Source: Zoogloea sp041911615
GTDB lineage: Bacteria > Pseudomonadota > Gammaproteobacteria > Burkholderiales > Rhodocyclaceae
Reading direction: 5' to 3'
Length of the DNA: 64,000 nt
Assembly (NCBI RefSeq): GCF_041911615.1
Contig: NZ_JAYROR010000066.1
Span: forward strand, 1-64,000
A program made the translations under genes and the position numbers. The notes under the pieces are model-generated. The model ran no database searches, was not told where the DNA came from, and saw nothing but the letters and a program-made list of their open reading frames with translations. Shown piece after piece: positions 6,481-15,496 of the stretch (its first letter is position 1; the number at the start of each line of letters is the position of its first letter).

Positions 6481-9009
6481 GTGTTTTCCGCGGCCATCCC
6501 CGGTCGCGAGTCGTCTGCGAGGCCCGCGTTGTCCCAGTCGTTGCCCCCCTCCACGCCGTCGTCCGCTCCCCCGCCCCCCGAACACGACTGCTATCACTGC
6601 GGTCTGCCGATTCCCGCCGACGTCGATCTGCCCGTGGATATCGACGGCGAGCGACATCAGATGTGCTGCACCGGCTGTCAGGCGGTTGCCCAGTCGATCG
6701 TCAGCAGCGGCCTGATCGACTACTATCGCCGTCGCGACGCGATGCCCGAGCAGGCGCGCGAAGCGATGCCGGACGAGCTGAAGGACCTCGACCTCTTCGA
6801 TCACCCGGATTTCCAGCAAGGCTTCGTCAAGCCCATCGGCGAGCACGAGCGCGAAGCGGCGCTGATCCTCGAGGGCATCACCTGCGCCGCGTGCATCTGG
6901 CTCAACGAGCAGCACGTGGCCCACCAGCCTGGCGTCACCGCTGTCGACATCAACTACGCCACCCGCCGCGCCCGGGTGCGCTGGGATGAGCGCAAGATCA
7001 AGCTCTCCGACATCCTCGCGGCGATCCAGGCCATCGGCTACCGGGCTTATCCCTACGACGCAGCGCGCTCCGAGCAGATTTCCGAGCGCGAACGGCGCTC
7101 GGCCCTGTGGCGGCTGTTCGTCGCCGGCTTCGGCATGATGCAGGTAATGATGTACGCCTTCCCGGCCTATATCGCCGACGGCGACATGACCGCCGACATT
7201 GAGGCGATGATGCGCTGGGCGAGCCTGATCCTCACCGCGCCGGTGGTGCTCTATTCCGCCGCGCCTTTCTTCAGCCACGCCTGGCGCGACGTCAAGCTGC
7301 GTCGGCTGGGCATGGATGTGCCGGTGGCGCTGGGCGTCGGCGCGGCATTCGTCGCGAGCTGCTGGGCCACTTTCATCGGTCACGGCGAGGTCTACTTCGA
7401 CTCGGTGACGATGTTCGTGTTCTTCCTGCTGTGTGGCCGTTACGTCGAGATGCTGGCGCGCCAGAGGGCCGTGCGTGGCGTTGAGGAGCTCGGCAAGGCC
7501 CTGCCGGCGTTCGCCGAGCGGCTGGCCGCCTGGCCCGCGCCGGACGGCGAGAAGGTGCCGGTGTCGCAGCTGCAGGTCGGCGACGTGATCCGTGTCAAGC
7601 CCGGCGAGACCCTGCCTGCCGACGGCATCGTCGCCGACGGGGAGAGCGACGCCAACGAGGCGCTGCTCACCGGCGAGAGCCGTCCGGTGCCCAAGCGCCC
7701 GGGTTCGCCGGTTACCGGCGGCAGCGTGAACATCGGCAGCCCGCTGTGCGTGCGCGTCACCCGCACCGGCGAGCACACCCGCCTCGCGGCGATCCGTCAG
7801 TTGATGGAGCGCGCCTCGGCCGAGAAACCCCGCGTCGTCCAGCAGGCCGACCGGATCGCCGCCTACTTCATCGTCGCGCTGCTGGTGCTGGCGTGCATCA
7901 CGGCCGTCTGGTGGTGGTGGCACGACCCCGAGCGGGCGCTGTGGGTGTTCGTCTCGGTGCTGGTGGTGAGCTGCCCCTGCGCGCTGTCGCTCGCCACGCC
8001 CGTGGCCCTCACCGTGGCCACCGACGCGCTGGCGCGGATGGGCGTGCTCGTCACCCGCGGCCACGCCATCGAAGCCCTGGCCCGGGCCGACCATTTCGTC
8101 TTCGACAAGACCGGCACGCTCACCTACGGCGAGATGCGCGTCGAGGCGGTGCGCTTGCTCGGCGGCGCCGACGAGGCCGACGTGCTGCGTCTGGCCGCGG
8201 GCCTCGAGCAGGGCTCGGAGCACGCCATCGCCGCAGCCCTGCGTCAGCGTGCCGGCGATGCGCCGGTGGCGGCCTTCGCCGGTCTCGCGGCAACGACCGG
8301 GCAGGGCGTCGCCGCGACGCTCGACGGCGTCGCCTACCGGATCGGCCGGCCGGCCTTCGTCGCCGCGCTGGTCGGTACGCCCGAGCCCGAGGCCCTGCGC
8401 GCCGACGAGCGTTCCGGGCGCACGGTGATCGCCCTCGGTTCGTCGGCTGGCTGGCTGGCGGGATTCGCCCTGACGGACGGCCTGCGCGAGGATTGCCCGG
8501 CGGCGCTGGCGTCGCTGCGCGCGAAAGGCATCGACTTGTCGATCTTCAGCGGCGACACGCCGGCCACGGTCGAGGAACTGGCTCGCCGCCTCGATGTCTC
8601 CCACGCCCTCGGCGGCATGACACCGGAGGGCAAGCACGCCGCGCTGTCGGCGCTGCAAAAGGACGGCGCCCTGGTGGCGATGGTCGGCGACGGCGTCAAC
8701 GACGCACCGGTGCTCGCCCAGGCCCAGGTGTCGGTGGCGATGGGCGGAGGCACCGATCTCGCCCGCAACCAGGCCGACATCGTGCTGCTGTCCGGGCGGT
8801 TGGCCTCGCTGGCCGACGGGCTGGACCTGTCGCGTCGGGCGCTCACGATCATCCGCCAGAACCTGTGGTGGTCCTTCGCCTACAATTTCACCGCCGTACC
8901 CCTTGCCATGTTCGGGCTCGTGACGCCCTGGATGGCCGGTATCGGCATGTCGGCGAGCTCGCTCCTCGTCGTCCTCAACGCCTTGCGCCTGCAGCGCCGG
9001 CTTCGCTGA
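6481..9009 (+). CDS. ccoI: CcoI/FixI, copper-exporting P-type ATPase for cbb3 oxidase assembly
   Basis: This is a P1B-type ATPase of up to 842 residues. The N terminus has the CcoI-type cysteine set CYHCGLP (C37, C40) and MCCTGC, then a metal-binding domain with CAAC (135-138). The membrane CPC motif is at 498-500 and the phosphorylated Asp of DKTGT at 542, followed by MVGDGVNDAP. It exports copper for CcoN of cytochrome cbb3 oxidase, and ccoS follows 9 bases later. The start is uncertain. GTG 6481 has no clear ribosome site, whereas TTG 6529 has GAGG at a good distance and would give 826 residues. The structural genes ccoNOQP are not in the window. Confidence 0.93.
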   Translation: MFSAAIPGRESSARPALSQSLPPSTPSSAPPPPEHDCYHCGLPIPADVDLPVDIDGERHQMCCTGCQAVAQSIVSSGLIDYYRRRDAMPEQAREAMPDELKDLDLFDHPDFQQGFVKPIGEHEREAALILEGITCAACIWLNEQHVAHQPGVTAVDINYATRRARVRWDERKIKLSDILAAIQAIGYRAYPYDAARSEQISERERRSALWRLFVAGFGMMQVMMYAFPAYIADGDMTADIEAMMRWASLILTAPVVLYSAAPFFSHAWRDVKLRRLGMDVPVALGVGAAFVASCWATFIGHGEVYFDSVTMFVFFLLCGRYVEMLARQRAVRGVEELGKALPAFAERLAAWPAPDGEKVPVSQLQVGDVIRVKPGETLPADGIVADGESDANEALLTGESRPVPKRPGSPVTGGSVNIGSPLCVRVTRTGEHTRLAAIRQLMERASAEKPRVVQQADRIAAYFIVALLVLACITAVWWWWHDPERALWVFVSVLVVSCPCALSLATPVALTVATDALARMGVLVTRGHAIEALARADHFVFDKTGTLTYGEMRVEAVRLLGGADEADVLRLAAGLEQGSEHAIAAALRQRAGDAPVAAFAGLAATTGQGVAATLDGVAYRIGRPAFVAALVGTPEPEALRADERSGRTVIALGSSAGWLAGFALTDGLREDCPAALASLRAKGIDLSIFSGDTPATVEELARRLDVSHALGGMTPEGKHAALSALQKDGALVAMVGDGVNDAPVLAQAQVSVAMGGGTDLARNQADIVLLSGRLASLADGLDLSRRALTIIRQNLWWSFAYNFTAVPLAMFGLVTPWMAGIGMSASSLLVVLNALRLQRRLR

Positions 9010-9018
9010 GATCGGATC

Positions 9019-9204
9019 ATGGAAAGCCTTTACCTGCTCATTCCCCTGTCGGTCGTCCTGGTGTTCCTGATCGGCCTGATTTTCTGGTGGTCGGTCCGCA
9101 GCGGACAGTTCGACGATCTCGAAGGGCCGGGCTATCGGGTGGTCATCGACGACGACGACCCGCCCAGCAAGGCGTCTGGCGGCGAGGCACCGAAAAAGCC
9201 GTGA
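9019..9204 (+). CDS. ccoS: CcoS, small membrane protein for cbb3 oxidase maturation
   Basis: This 61-residue protein has one N-terminal membrane helix (about 5-27) followed by WWSVRSGQFDDLEGPG, the signature of CcoS/FixS in which a GQFDDLxGP segment follows the helix. It is needed for cofactor insertion into cbb3 oxidase. It starts 9 bases after ccoI, so both are probably on one transcript. The tail is acidic then Lys/Pro-rich. A perfect FNR-type box begins 37 bases beyond its stop but faces away from it. Confidence 0.9.
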   Translation: MESLYLLIPLSVVLVFLIGLIFWWSVRSGQFDDLEGPGYRVVIDDDDPPSKASGGEAPKKP

Positions 9205-9241
9205 GCGCCCTTCGTCGATCCCCCTTCTACTTGAAGGGTTT

Positions 9242-9290
9242 TTGATTCAAATCAAGTTTTGCCCCCCGATCCTCACGCATACTTCGCGCC
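9242..9290 (+). promoter_or_regulatory. FNR/Anr-dependent promoter (class II geometry)
   Basis: TTGAT-TCAA-ATCAA at 9242-9255 matches the FNR consensus at all ten specified positions. A -10-like CATACT lies at 9278-9283, which puts the expected start at about 9290. The FNR box centre (between 9248 and 9249) is then at -41.5, the classical class II activation position. No gene starts within 320 bases downstream, but a structured stretch ending in a strong terminator does. The box and spacing are seen directly; regulation by FNR is inferred. Confidence 0.8.
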
Positions 9291-9399
9291 AGGTTGAAGA
9301 CGCGAGTGCGAGCAAGAACGAGCGTCTTCCAGGCAGAAATGCCTGTGACTCAAGTCTCTCTGTTGGGGTTGGGGGTGCGCGATGCGCACCCTTTTTTTT
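9290..9399 (+). ncRNA. Candidate FNR-induced small RNA (FnrS-like in design)
   Basis: A transcript of about 110 bases is predicted between the FNR promoter and a Rho-independent terminator. Stem 1 pairs GAAGACGC (9296-9303) with GCGTCTTC (9322-9329) around an 18-base loop. Stem 2 is CAGGCA-GAAA-TGCCTG (9330-9345), a perfect stem with a GNRA tetraloop. A pyrimidine-rich single-stranded linker with TCTCTCTG (near 9355-9362) follows, then the terminator. No start codon with a ribosome site opens a credible frame. Length, oxygen control and layout resemble enterobacterial FnrS and neisserial AniS, but I see no sequence identity I could claim. Hfq is encoded at 18711. An untranslated leader of ndk is excluded by the terminator. 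Confidence 0.7.
9373..9399 (+). terminator. Strong Rho-independent terminator of the candidate small RNA
   Basis: GGGTGCGC (9373-9380), loop GAT, GCGCACCC (9384-9391), then eight T (9392-9399). The perfect 8-base stem and T8 tract act on the plus strand. It lies 217 bases before ndk, so it cannot be the ndk terminator, and it is 169 bases past the ccoS stop. Confidence 0.9.
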
Positions 9400-9616
9400 G
9401 CCTGATCCCGTCTTCGAGGGCATTCCGCCCGACATCCCGCCGCCTTGCCGTTCCGCGCATAACGCGCCTCTCCGTGCCGTGCCGCGGCCGAATTTTCCCT
9501 GCGCCGGCCGTTCGTCGCCGCCATCGAGCCGAAAAACGCCGATGCGACGCCTCAACCTGCTAAAATTCCAAGCTTTCGGTTTTTCGACCATCCTTTGTCT
9601 CACGGAGTCCTGACTC

Positions 9617-10042
9617 ATGGCTATTGAACGCACCCTGTCCATCATCAAGCCCGATGCCGTCGCCAAGAACGTGATCGGCCAGATCTACGCCCGCTTCGAA
9701 GGCGCCGGCCTGAAGGTCATCGCCGCCAAGATGGCCCACCTCTCCGAGCGTGAAGCCGGCGAGTTCTACGCTGTCCACAAAGAGCGCCCCTTCTTCAAGG
9801 ATCTGGTTTCCTTCATGACTTCCGGTCCGGTGATGATCCAGTGTCTGGAAGGCGAGAACGCCATCGCCAAGAACCGTGAGCTGATGGGCGCCACCGATCC
9901 GAAGAAGGCCGACAAGGGCACCATCCGCGCCGATTTCGCCGAGTCCATCGACGCCAACGCCGTGCACGGCTCCGACGCGCCCGAAACCGCTGCCGTGGAA
10001 GTCGCCTTCTTCTTCCCCGGCATGAACGTTTACAGCCGTTGA
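9617..10042 (+). CDS. ndk: Nucleoside diphosphate kinase
   Basis: This 141-residue enzyme transfers the gamma phosphate of ATP to nucleoside diphosphates through a phospho-histidine. The start is MAIERTLSIIKPDAV and the active-site His is at 117 in NAVHGSD. Length is exactly usual for bacterial Ndk. A ribosome site (CGGAG) precedes ATG 9617. An extended -10-like TGCTAAAAT lies at 9558-9566. It begins the housekeeping run ndk-rlmN-pilF-rodZ-ispG-hisS, a common betaproteobacterial order. Confidence 0.97.
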   Translation: MAIERTLSIIKPDAVAKNVIGQIYARFEGAGLKVIAAKMAHLSEREAGEFYAVHKERPFFKDLVSFMTSGPVMIQCLEGENAIAKNRELMGATDPKKADKGTIRADFAESIDANAVHGSDAPETAAVEVAFFFPGMNVYSR

Positions 10043-10087
10043 TGATCTCTACCGGCGGGATGAAATCCCTTCTTCCCGCCGGTCTGG

Positions 10088-11182
10088 ATGGAAACAAACG
10101 TGGTCAATCTTCTCGATTTCGATGCAGCAGCGCTCACCGACTGGTTCGTCCAGCAGGGTGAGAAACCTTTTCGTGCCAAGCAGGTGCTCCGCTGGGTGCA
10201 TCGTTTCGGCGCGACCGATTTCGAGCAGATGACCGACGTGGCCAAATCGCTGCGGGCCAAGCTCGCGGCGACGGCCTGCATCACGCCGCCGGTTCCTGTG
10301 CGCGACAGCATCTCGACCGACGGCACCCGCAAGTGGTTGCTCGACGTGGGCAACGCCAACGCGGTCGAGACGGTGTTCATTCCCGAGACCAACCGAGGCA
10401 CCCTGTGCATCTCGTCCCAGGCCGGTTGTGCGCTCGACTGTGCCTTCTGCTCGACGGGCAAACAGGGCTTCAACCGCAACCTCAGTGCCGCCGAGATCAT
10501 CGGCCAGCTGTGGCTCGCCAACCGCCTTCTGGGCGCCACCGGCGATGGCGAGCGCGTCATCAGCAACGTGGTGATGATGGGCATGGGCGAACCGCTCGCC
10601 AATTTCGACAACGTCGTGTCGGCCCTCAATCTGATGCTCGACGACAACGCCTACGGGCTCTCGCGCCGCCGCGTCACGGTTTCCACCTCGGGCATCGTCC
10701 CGGCGATGGACCGCCTGCGCGAAGCCTGCCCGACCGCCCTGGCTGTGTCGCTGCACGCCTCCAACGACGCCCTGCGCGACAAGCTGGTGCCGATCAACCA
10801 GAAGTACCCGCTCCGCGAGCTGATGGCAGCCTGCCAGCGTTACCTCGAGCGTGCGCCGCGCGACTTCATCACCTTCGAGTACGTGATGCTCGACGGCATC
10901 AACGATTCCGACGCCCATGCCCGTGAGCTCATCGCGCTCACCCGCGATGTGCCCTGCAAGTTCAACCTCATTCCGTTCAACCCCTTCCCGAACTCCGGCT
11001 TCGAGCGTTCGCCGGCGCCGCGCATCAAGCGCTTCGCCGAGATCCTCATCAATGCCGGCATCGTCACCACCACCCGCAAGACCCGCGGCGACGACGTGGA
11101 TGCCGCCTGTGGCCAGCTCGCCGGCCAGGTGAAGGACAAGACCCGCCGCACGACCCGTATCGTGCCGATCGCCGGAGCCTGA
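10088..11182 (+). CDS. rlmN: RlmN, 23S rRNA (A2503-C2) and tRNA (A37-C2) methyltransferase
   Basis: This 364-residue radical-SAM enzyme methylates adenine C2 in 23S rRNA A2503 and tRNA A37. The cluster motif CALDCAFC gives cysteines 114, 118 and 121, and the C-terminal DAACGQL carries the cysteine that forms the methylated intermediate (about 343). The N-terminal helical domain (KPFRAKQVLRWVH) is also typical. It is 45 bases after ndk, and its stop is 2 bases before the pilF start, so it is co-transcribed with pilF. Confidence 0.97.
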   Translation: METNVVNLLDFDAAALTDWFVQQGEKPFRAKQVLRWVHRFGATDFEQMTDVAKSLRAKLAATACITPPVPVRDSISTDGTRKWLLDVGNANAVETVFIPETNRGTLCISSQAGCALDCAFCSTGKQGFNRNLSAAEIIGQLWLANRLLGATGDGERVISNVVMMGMGEPLANFDNVVSALNLMLDDNAYGLSRRRVTVSTSGIVPAMDRLREACPTALAVSLHASNDALRDKLVPINQKYPLRELMAACQRYLERAPRDFITFEYVMLDGINDSDAHARELIALTRDVPCKFNLIPFNPFPNSGFERSPAPRIKRFAEILINAGIVTTTRKTRGDDVDAACGQLAGQVKDKTRRTTRIVPIAGA

Positions 11183-11184
11183 AC

Positions 11185-11985
11185 GTGAAACGAATCCTCA
11201 CCGCCTTCGCCGCGGGCGCGCTGATCGCCGGTCTGTCGGGTTGCGCCGGCTCCCAGTTCGGCACGCCGGTGGCTTCGATCGAGCGTCCGGTTTCCGACCG
11301 GCCCACTGTCAATGACGCCCAGCGCAAGGCGCGGGTGCACGTCGAGCTGGGGCAGGCCTATCTTCAGGTCGCCCGCTACGGCGTCGCCCTCGACGAAGCG
11401 AAGGCCGCCGCCTACTACGATCCGGGTTACGCGCCGGCTTATCAGCTGATGGCGCTGGTTCACATGTATCTCGAAGAGAACACCGTGGCCGCTGCCAACT
11501 TCGAGCGGGCCCTGCAACTGGCGCCGGGCGACCCCGAAATCATGAACAGCTACGGCTGGTTCCTGTGCTCGACGGGCAAGGAGCAAGCCGGCATCGAGCA
11601 ACTCAACACCGCCGCCCGCAATCCGTATTACCAGACGCCGACCCGTGCCCTGGCCAATGCCGGGCTGTGCTATCTGCGCCTGAAGAACGACACCGCAGCC
11701 GAAGCCAGCTTCCTGCGTGCGGCCGAGGCCGACAACGGCAACGTCCAGGCGATCTATCACCTGGCAGCCATCGCCTACCGGCGTGGCGCCTACGACGCGG
11801 CGAAACGTTATCTCGCCGCGCTTCATCAGGCCGGCGAGCCGTCCGCAGAGAGCCTCTGGCTGGCGGCGCGCACCGAACGCAAGCTCGGTGACCGCACGGC
11901 GGAGGCTTCCTTCGTCCAGCAACTGCGGCGCCGTTTCCCCGGCTCTCCCGAGTATCAGGCTTTCTTGCAAGGGCAGTATCAGTGA
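11185..11985 (+). CDS. pilF: PilF/PilW, type IV pilus biogenesis and stability lipoprotein
   Basis: This 266-residue TPR protein starts at GTG 11185. The signal peptide ends in the lipobox LSGC with the lipidated Cys at 20. Several tetratricopeptide repeats follow (from about residue 48: ARVHVELGQAYLQVARYGVALDEA, then PAYQLMALVHMYLEENTVAAANFERALQLAPGDPEIMNSYGWFLC). In the pilus system it pilots PilQ secretin to the outer membrane. Its place between rlmN and rodZ is the standard location. Its stop overlaps the rodZ start (GTGA). Confidence 0.92.
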   Translation: MKRILTAFAAGALIAGLSGCAGSQFGTPVASIERPVSDRPTVNDAQRKARVHVELGQAYLQVARYGVALDEAKAAAYYDPGYAPAYQLMALVHMYLEENTVAAANFERALQLAPGDPEIMNSYGWFLCSTGKEQAGIEQLNTAARNPYYQTPTRALANAGLCYLRLKNDTAAEASFLRAAEADNGNVQAIYHLAAIAYRRGAYDAAKRYLAALHQAGEPSAESLWLAARTERKLGDRTAEASFVQQLRRRFPGSPEYQAFLQGQYQ

Positions 11986-12905
11986 CCGATCCCCAAGTCC
12001 AGCCGCAAATGTCCACCAGTGTCCCGTCGGATTCGTCCATCGCCGACACCCTGCGGCGCACCCGCGAGTCCCAGGGCCTCAGCATCGCCGAAGTGGCGAA
12101 CTCCCTGAAGCTCAATTCCCGTCAGATCGAAGCGCTCGAATCCGGCCGGTTCGACGTGCTGCCCGGTGCCGCGTTCACCCGTGGCTTCCTGCGCAACTAT
12201 GCGCGCCTGCTCAAGATTGATCCGGAGCCCCTGCTGGCCGGGCTGCAGTCGCCGGCGCGTAGCGAGACGGTCGAGCTGTCGCCGGCCTCGAACGCCCACG
12301 GCGACATGCCCCAGGTCGGGCGCGGCCGTTTCCGGCGCTCGGTGATTCCGGGCATGATCGCCGCCCTCGCGTTGTTCGGTCTGGTCGTCGCGGGGTGGTA
12401 TTACGATACCCAGCGCAAGAAACCCACCGAAGACCTGGTCGCCGAAACGGCCCAGGCGCAGGCCGACAGCCAGGCGGCAGCCGCCGAGGCGGCCGCGGTT
12501 CCGCCCGCCGCTGGCGCTGATGCCGTGGCCCGACCCGACGCCGCGCCCGCATCGCAGGGGACCGAAGTCTCCCCGACGCCGGTAGTCGTGCCCGCCGAGT
12601 CCCAGCCCGCTCCGGCGCAGCCTGCGGCGCCCACCGCCCCCGAAGCAGTCGCGCCCGCGGCCACCGGTAACGACAAGCTCGTCTTCGAGTTCGCCGAGGA
12701 TGCGTGGGTCGAGGTAAAGGACAAGAGCGGCAAGGCGATCTTCAGCAAGCTCGGCAAGGCCGGCTCCCGACAGGAAATCGAAGCAGCTGCGCCGTTGTCG
12801 GTGGTTGTCGGAAACGCCCGCGCAGTCAAGCTCGAGCGTAACGGCAAGGCGGTCGATTTCGGCCTCACGGGCAAGGCGACCATCGCCCGCCTCAAGTTCG
12901 AATGA
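11982..12905 (+). CDS. rodZ: RodZ-like cytoskeletal protein with helix-turn-helix and DUF4115 domains
   Basis: This 307-residue protein starts at GTG 11982, overlapping the pilF stop. An N-terminal Cro/C1-type helix-turn-helix (about 20-85: LRRTRESQGLSIAEVANSL, GAAFTRGFLRNYARLL) binds MreB in RodZ homologues. One membrane helix follows at about 121-141. The periplasmic part is an Ala/Pro-rich linker (about 155-222) and a C-terminal DUF4115 domain. It anchors the MreB elongation machinery and helps set rod shape. An internal ATG at 12009 is an alternative start. Placement between pilF and ispG is conserved in proteobacteria. Confidence 0.9.
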   Translation: MTDPQVQPQMSTSVPSDSSIADTLRRTRESQGLSIAEVANSLKLNSRQIEALESGRFDVLPGAAFTRGFLRNYARLLKIDPEPLLAGLQSPARSETVELSPASNAHGDMPQVGRGRFRRSVIPGMIAALALFGLVVAGWYYDTQRKKPTEDLVAETAQAQADSQAAAAEAAAVPPAAGADAVARPDAAPASQGTEVSPTPVVVPAESQPAPAQPAAPTAPEAVAPAATGNDKLVFEFAEDAWVEVKDKSGKAIFSKLGKAGSRQEIEAAAPLSVVVGNARAVKLERNGKAVDFGLTGKATIARLKFE

Positions 12906-12916
12906 CAGGACGCATC

Positions 12917-14167
12917 ATGGACCTTCTTCTTTCCGGGCGCGCCGCCGCCCGCCGCACGACGCGCCAGGTTAAAGTCGGTCGCGTGCTGATCGGCTCTGAC
13001 GGCCCGGTCGTCGTGCAGTCGATGACCAATACCGACACCGCCGACGATTTCGCCACCACCATGCAGGTGGCGCAGCTGGCTCGGGCCGGCTCCGAGCTGG
13101 TGCGGATCACCGTCAACACCGACGAAGCCGCCAAGGCGGTGCCGAAAATCCGCGAAAAGCTGCTCCAGATGAACCTCGACGTTCCGCTGGTCGGCGACTT
13201 CCACTACAACGGGCACAAGCTGCTGGCCGATAACCCGGCCTGCGCCGAGGCGCTCGACAAGCTGCGCATCAACCCCGGTAACGTGGGGCAGGGTGCCAAG
13301 CGCGATACCCAGTTCGCCGCCATCGTCGAGATGGCCTGCAAGTACGACAAGCCGGTGCGCATCGGCGTGAACTGGGGCAGCCTCGATCAGTCGGTCATGG
13401 CCCGCATCATGGACGAGAACGCCAAGCGCGCGGTGCCCCGCGACGCGGGCGCGGTGATGCGCGAGGCGCTGGTCACGTCGGCCCTAGAATCGGCGATCAA
13501 GGCCGAGGAATACGGCCTGGCGGGCAACAAGATCATCCTGTCTGCGAAGGTCAGCAGCGTGCAGGATCTGATCGCCGTTTATCGCGATCTGGCCGCCCGC
13601 TGCGATTACCCGTTGCATCTCGGCCTGACCGAGGCCGGCATGGGTTCGAAGGGCATCGTCGGCTCCACTGCGGCGTTGGCCGTGCTGCTGCAGGAAGGCA
13701 TCGGCGACACCATCCGTGTCTCGCTGACGCCCGAACCCAACGGTAGCCGCACCCAGGAAGTCATCGTGGCGCAGGAAATCCTGCAGACCATGGGTTTGCG
13801 GGCCTTCACGCCGATGGTGACGGCCTGTCCCGGTTGCGGACGCACGACCAGCACGTTGTTCCAGGAAATGGCGTCCGACGTGCAGAGCTACGTCCGCGAC
13901 AACATGCCGATCTGGCGCGACCAGTTCGATGGTGTCGAGAACATGACCCTCGCGGTGATGGGCTGCATCGTCAATGGCCCGGGGGAGAGCAAGCATGCCA
14001 ACATCGGCATCTCGCTGCCGGGTACCGGCGAGTCGCCAGCCGCGCCGGTCTTCGAGGATGGGGTCAAGACCCAGACCTTGCGCGGCGACAACATCACCAA
14101 CGAGTTCAAGGCCATCATCGAGCGCTACGTGGCCCGCACCTATCCCCGCAAGGGCGTCGTGGCCTGA
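12917..14167 (+). CDS. ispG: IspG, (E)-4-hydroxy-3-methylbut-2-enyl-diphosphate synthase
   Basis: This 416-residue iron-sulfur enzyme converts methylerythritol cyclodiphosphate to HMBPP, the penultimate MEP-pathway step. The [4Fe-4S] ligands lie in TACPGCGRTT and GCIVNGPGE near the C terminus; the N-terminal TIM-barrel segment includes QSMTNTDT. I place the start at ATG 12917, which has AGGA seven bases upstream. ATG 12902 overlaps the rodZ stop but has no ribosome site and would add five residues. The length matches the shorter proteobacterial form without the plant-type insert. Confidence 0.96.
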   Translation: MDLLLSGRAAARRTTRQVKVGRVLIGSDGPVVVQSMTNTDTADDFATTMQVAQLARAGSELVRITVNTDEAAKAVPKIREKLLQMNLDVPLVGDFHYNGHKLLADNPACAEALDKLRINPGNVGQGAKRDTQFAAIVEMACKYDKPVRIGVNWGSLDQSVMARIMDENAKRAVPRDAGAVMREALVTSALESAIKAEEYGLAGNKIILSAKVSSVQDLIAVYRDLAARCDYPLHLGLTEAGMGSKGIVGSTAALAVLLQEGIGDTIRVSLTPEPNGSRTQEVIVAQEILQTMGLRAFTPMVTACPGCGRTTSTLFQEMASDVQSYVRDNMPIWRDQFDGVENMTLAVMGCIVNGPGESKHANIGISLPGTGESPAAPVFEDGVKTQTLRGDNITNEFKAIIERYVARTYPRKGVVA

Positions 14168-14200
14168 GCCGCGTTGCCCGTCAGAAGAACAAAAGGAATC

Positions 14201-15496
14201 ATGAGCAAGACCCTCCAGGCCGTGCGCGGGATGAACGACATCCTGCCCGATGAGGCCGAAATCTGGGAGCAGTTCGAGGACATCGTCCGCGACTGGCTGC
14301 ACAGCTACGGCTACCGCCCGATCCGCATGCCGATCGTCGAACCGACGCCGCTGTTCAAGCGCGCCATCGGCGAGGTGACCGATATCGTCGAGAAGGAGAT
14401 GTATTCCTTCGAGGATGCCCTGAACGGCGAGCATCTCACCCTGCGCCCCGAAGGCACGGCGTCCTGCGTGCGTGCCGCGATCCAGCACAACCTGCTGTTC
14501 AGCCAGCCGCGCCGTCTTTACTATCACGGGCCGATGTTTCGCCACGAGCGTCCGCAGAAGGGGCGCTATCGTCAGTTCCACCAGATCGGCGTCGAGGCCC
14601 TCGGGTTCGACGGTCCCGACGTGGATGCCGAGCACATCCTGATGTGCGCGCGGTTGTGGGACGATCTGGGGCTGGAAGACGTCAAGCTCGAGATCAATTC
14701 CCTTGGGAGCAGCGAGGAGCGCGCAGCGCACCGCGCCGCGCTGATCACCTATCTCGAAGCGCACAAGGACAGCCTCGACGAGGACGGCCAGCGCCGCCTC
14801 TACAGCAATCCGCTGCGCATCCTCGACACCAAGAATCCCGATCTCCAGGGCATCGTCGAGGCAGCGCCGAAGCTGGCCGACTTTCTTGGTGAAGAATCGC
14901 TGAAGCACTTCGACGGCGTGCAGACCTTCCTGAAGGACGCCGGTTTGCCGTACCGCATCAACCATCGCTTGGTCCGCGGCCTCGACTACTACAACCGCAC
15001 CGTGTTCGAATGGGTCACCAGCCGCCTGGGGGCTCAGGGTACGATCTGTGCCGGTGGGCGTTATGACGGCCTGGTGGCACAGCTAGGTGGCAAGCCTGCG
15101 CCGGCCGCCGGTTTTGCGATGGGCGTCGAGCGACTCCTCGCGCTGTGGCAGGAGTGCGGCGGCGAAGCCCAGCGGATGGTCCCCGACGTTTATCTCGTAC
15201 ACGCCGGCGAGGCCGCGCAACGCGCCGCCTTCCGGGTTGCCGAGGCGCTGCGCGGCACGGGTTTCGCGGTGACACTGCACTGCGGCGGCGGCAGCTTCAA
15301 GTCGCAGATGAAGAAAGCCGATGGCTCCGGCGCACCGTTCGCCGTGGTGATCGGCGACGACGAGGCCGCGGCCGGTGAAGTCAGCCTCAAGCCGCTGCGC
15401 GACGGTGGCGAACAGATTCGCGTTCCGATGGACGTGCTCCCCGAAACCCTGGCAGACCGCCTGATTGATGCGGAAGACGACGATGGCAGCATTTGA
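14201..15496 (+). CDS. hisS: Histidyl-tRNA synthetase
   Basis: This 431-residue class II aminoacyl-tRNA synthetase charges tRNA-His. Motifs include RPEGTASCVRA, the motif 2 region MFRHERPQKGRYRQFHQIGVE, the histidine-binding GLDYYNRTVFEW and a C-terminal anticodon-binding domain. The start is ATG 14201 (MSKTLQAVRGMND) with AAGGA upstream; a frame opening at 14174 has no such site. It overlaps the 5' end of the next gene by 14 bases. HisZ, a paralogue without synthetase function, is at 22582. Confidence 0.97.
   Translation: MSKTLQAVRGMNDILPDEAEIWEQFEDIVRDWLHSYGYRPIRMPIVEPTPLFKRAIGEVTDIVEKEMYSFEDALNGEHLTLRPEGTASCVRAAIQHNLLFSQPRRLYYHGPMFRHERPQKGRYRQFHQIGVEALGFDGPDVDAEHILMCARLWDDLGLEDVKLEINSLGSSEERAAHRAALITYLEAHKDSLDEDGQRRLYSNPLRILDTKNPDLQGIVEAAPKLADFLGEESLKHFDGVQTFLKDAGLPYRINHRLVRGLDYYNRTVFEWVTSRLGAQGTICAGGRYDGLVAQLGGKPAPAAGFAMGVERLLALWQECGGEAQRMVPDVYLVHAGEAAQRAAFRVAEALRGTGFAVTLHCGGGSFKSQMKKADGSGAPFAVVIGDDEAAAGEVSLKPLRDGGEQIRVPMDVLPETLADRLIDAEDDDGSI

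Noticed and set aside
9242..9616. FNR box as regulator of ndk
   Set aside because: It lies over 360 bases upstream of the ndk start and a strong terminator intervenes.
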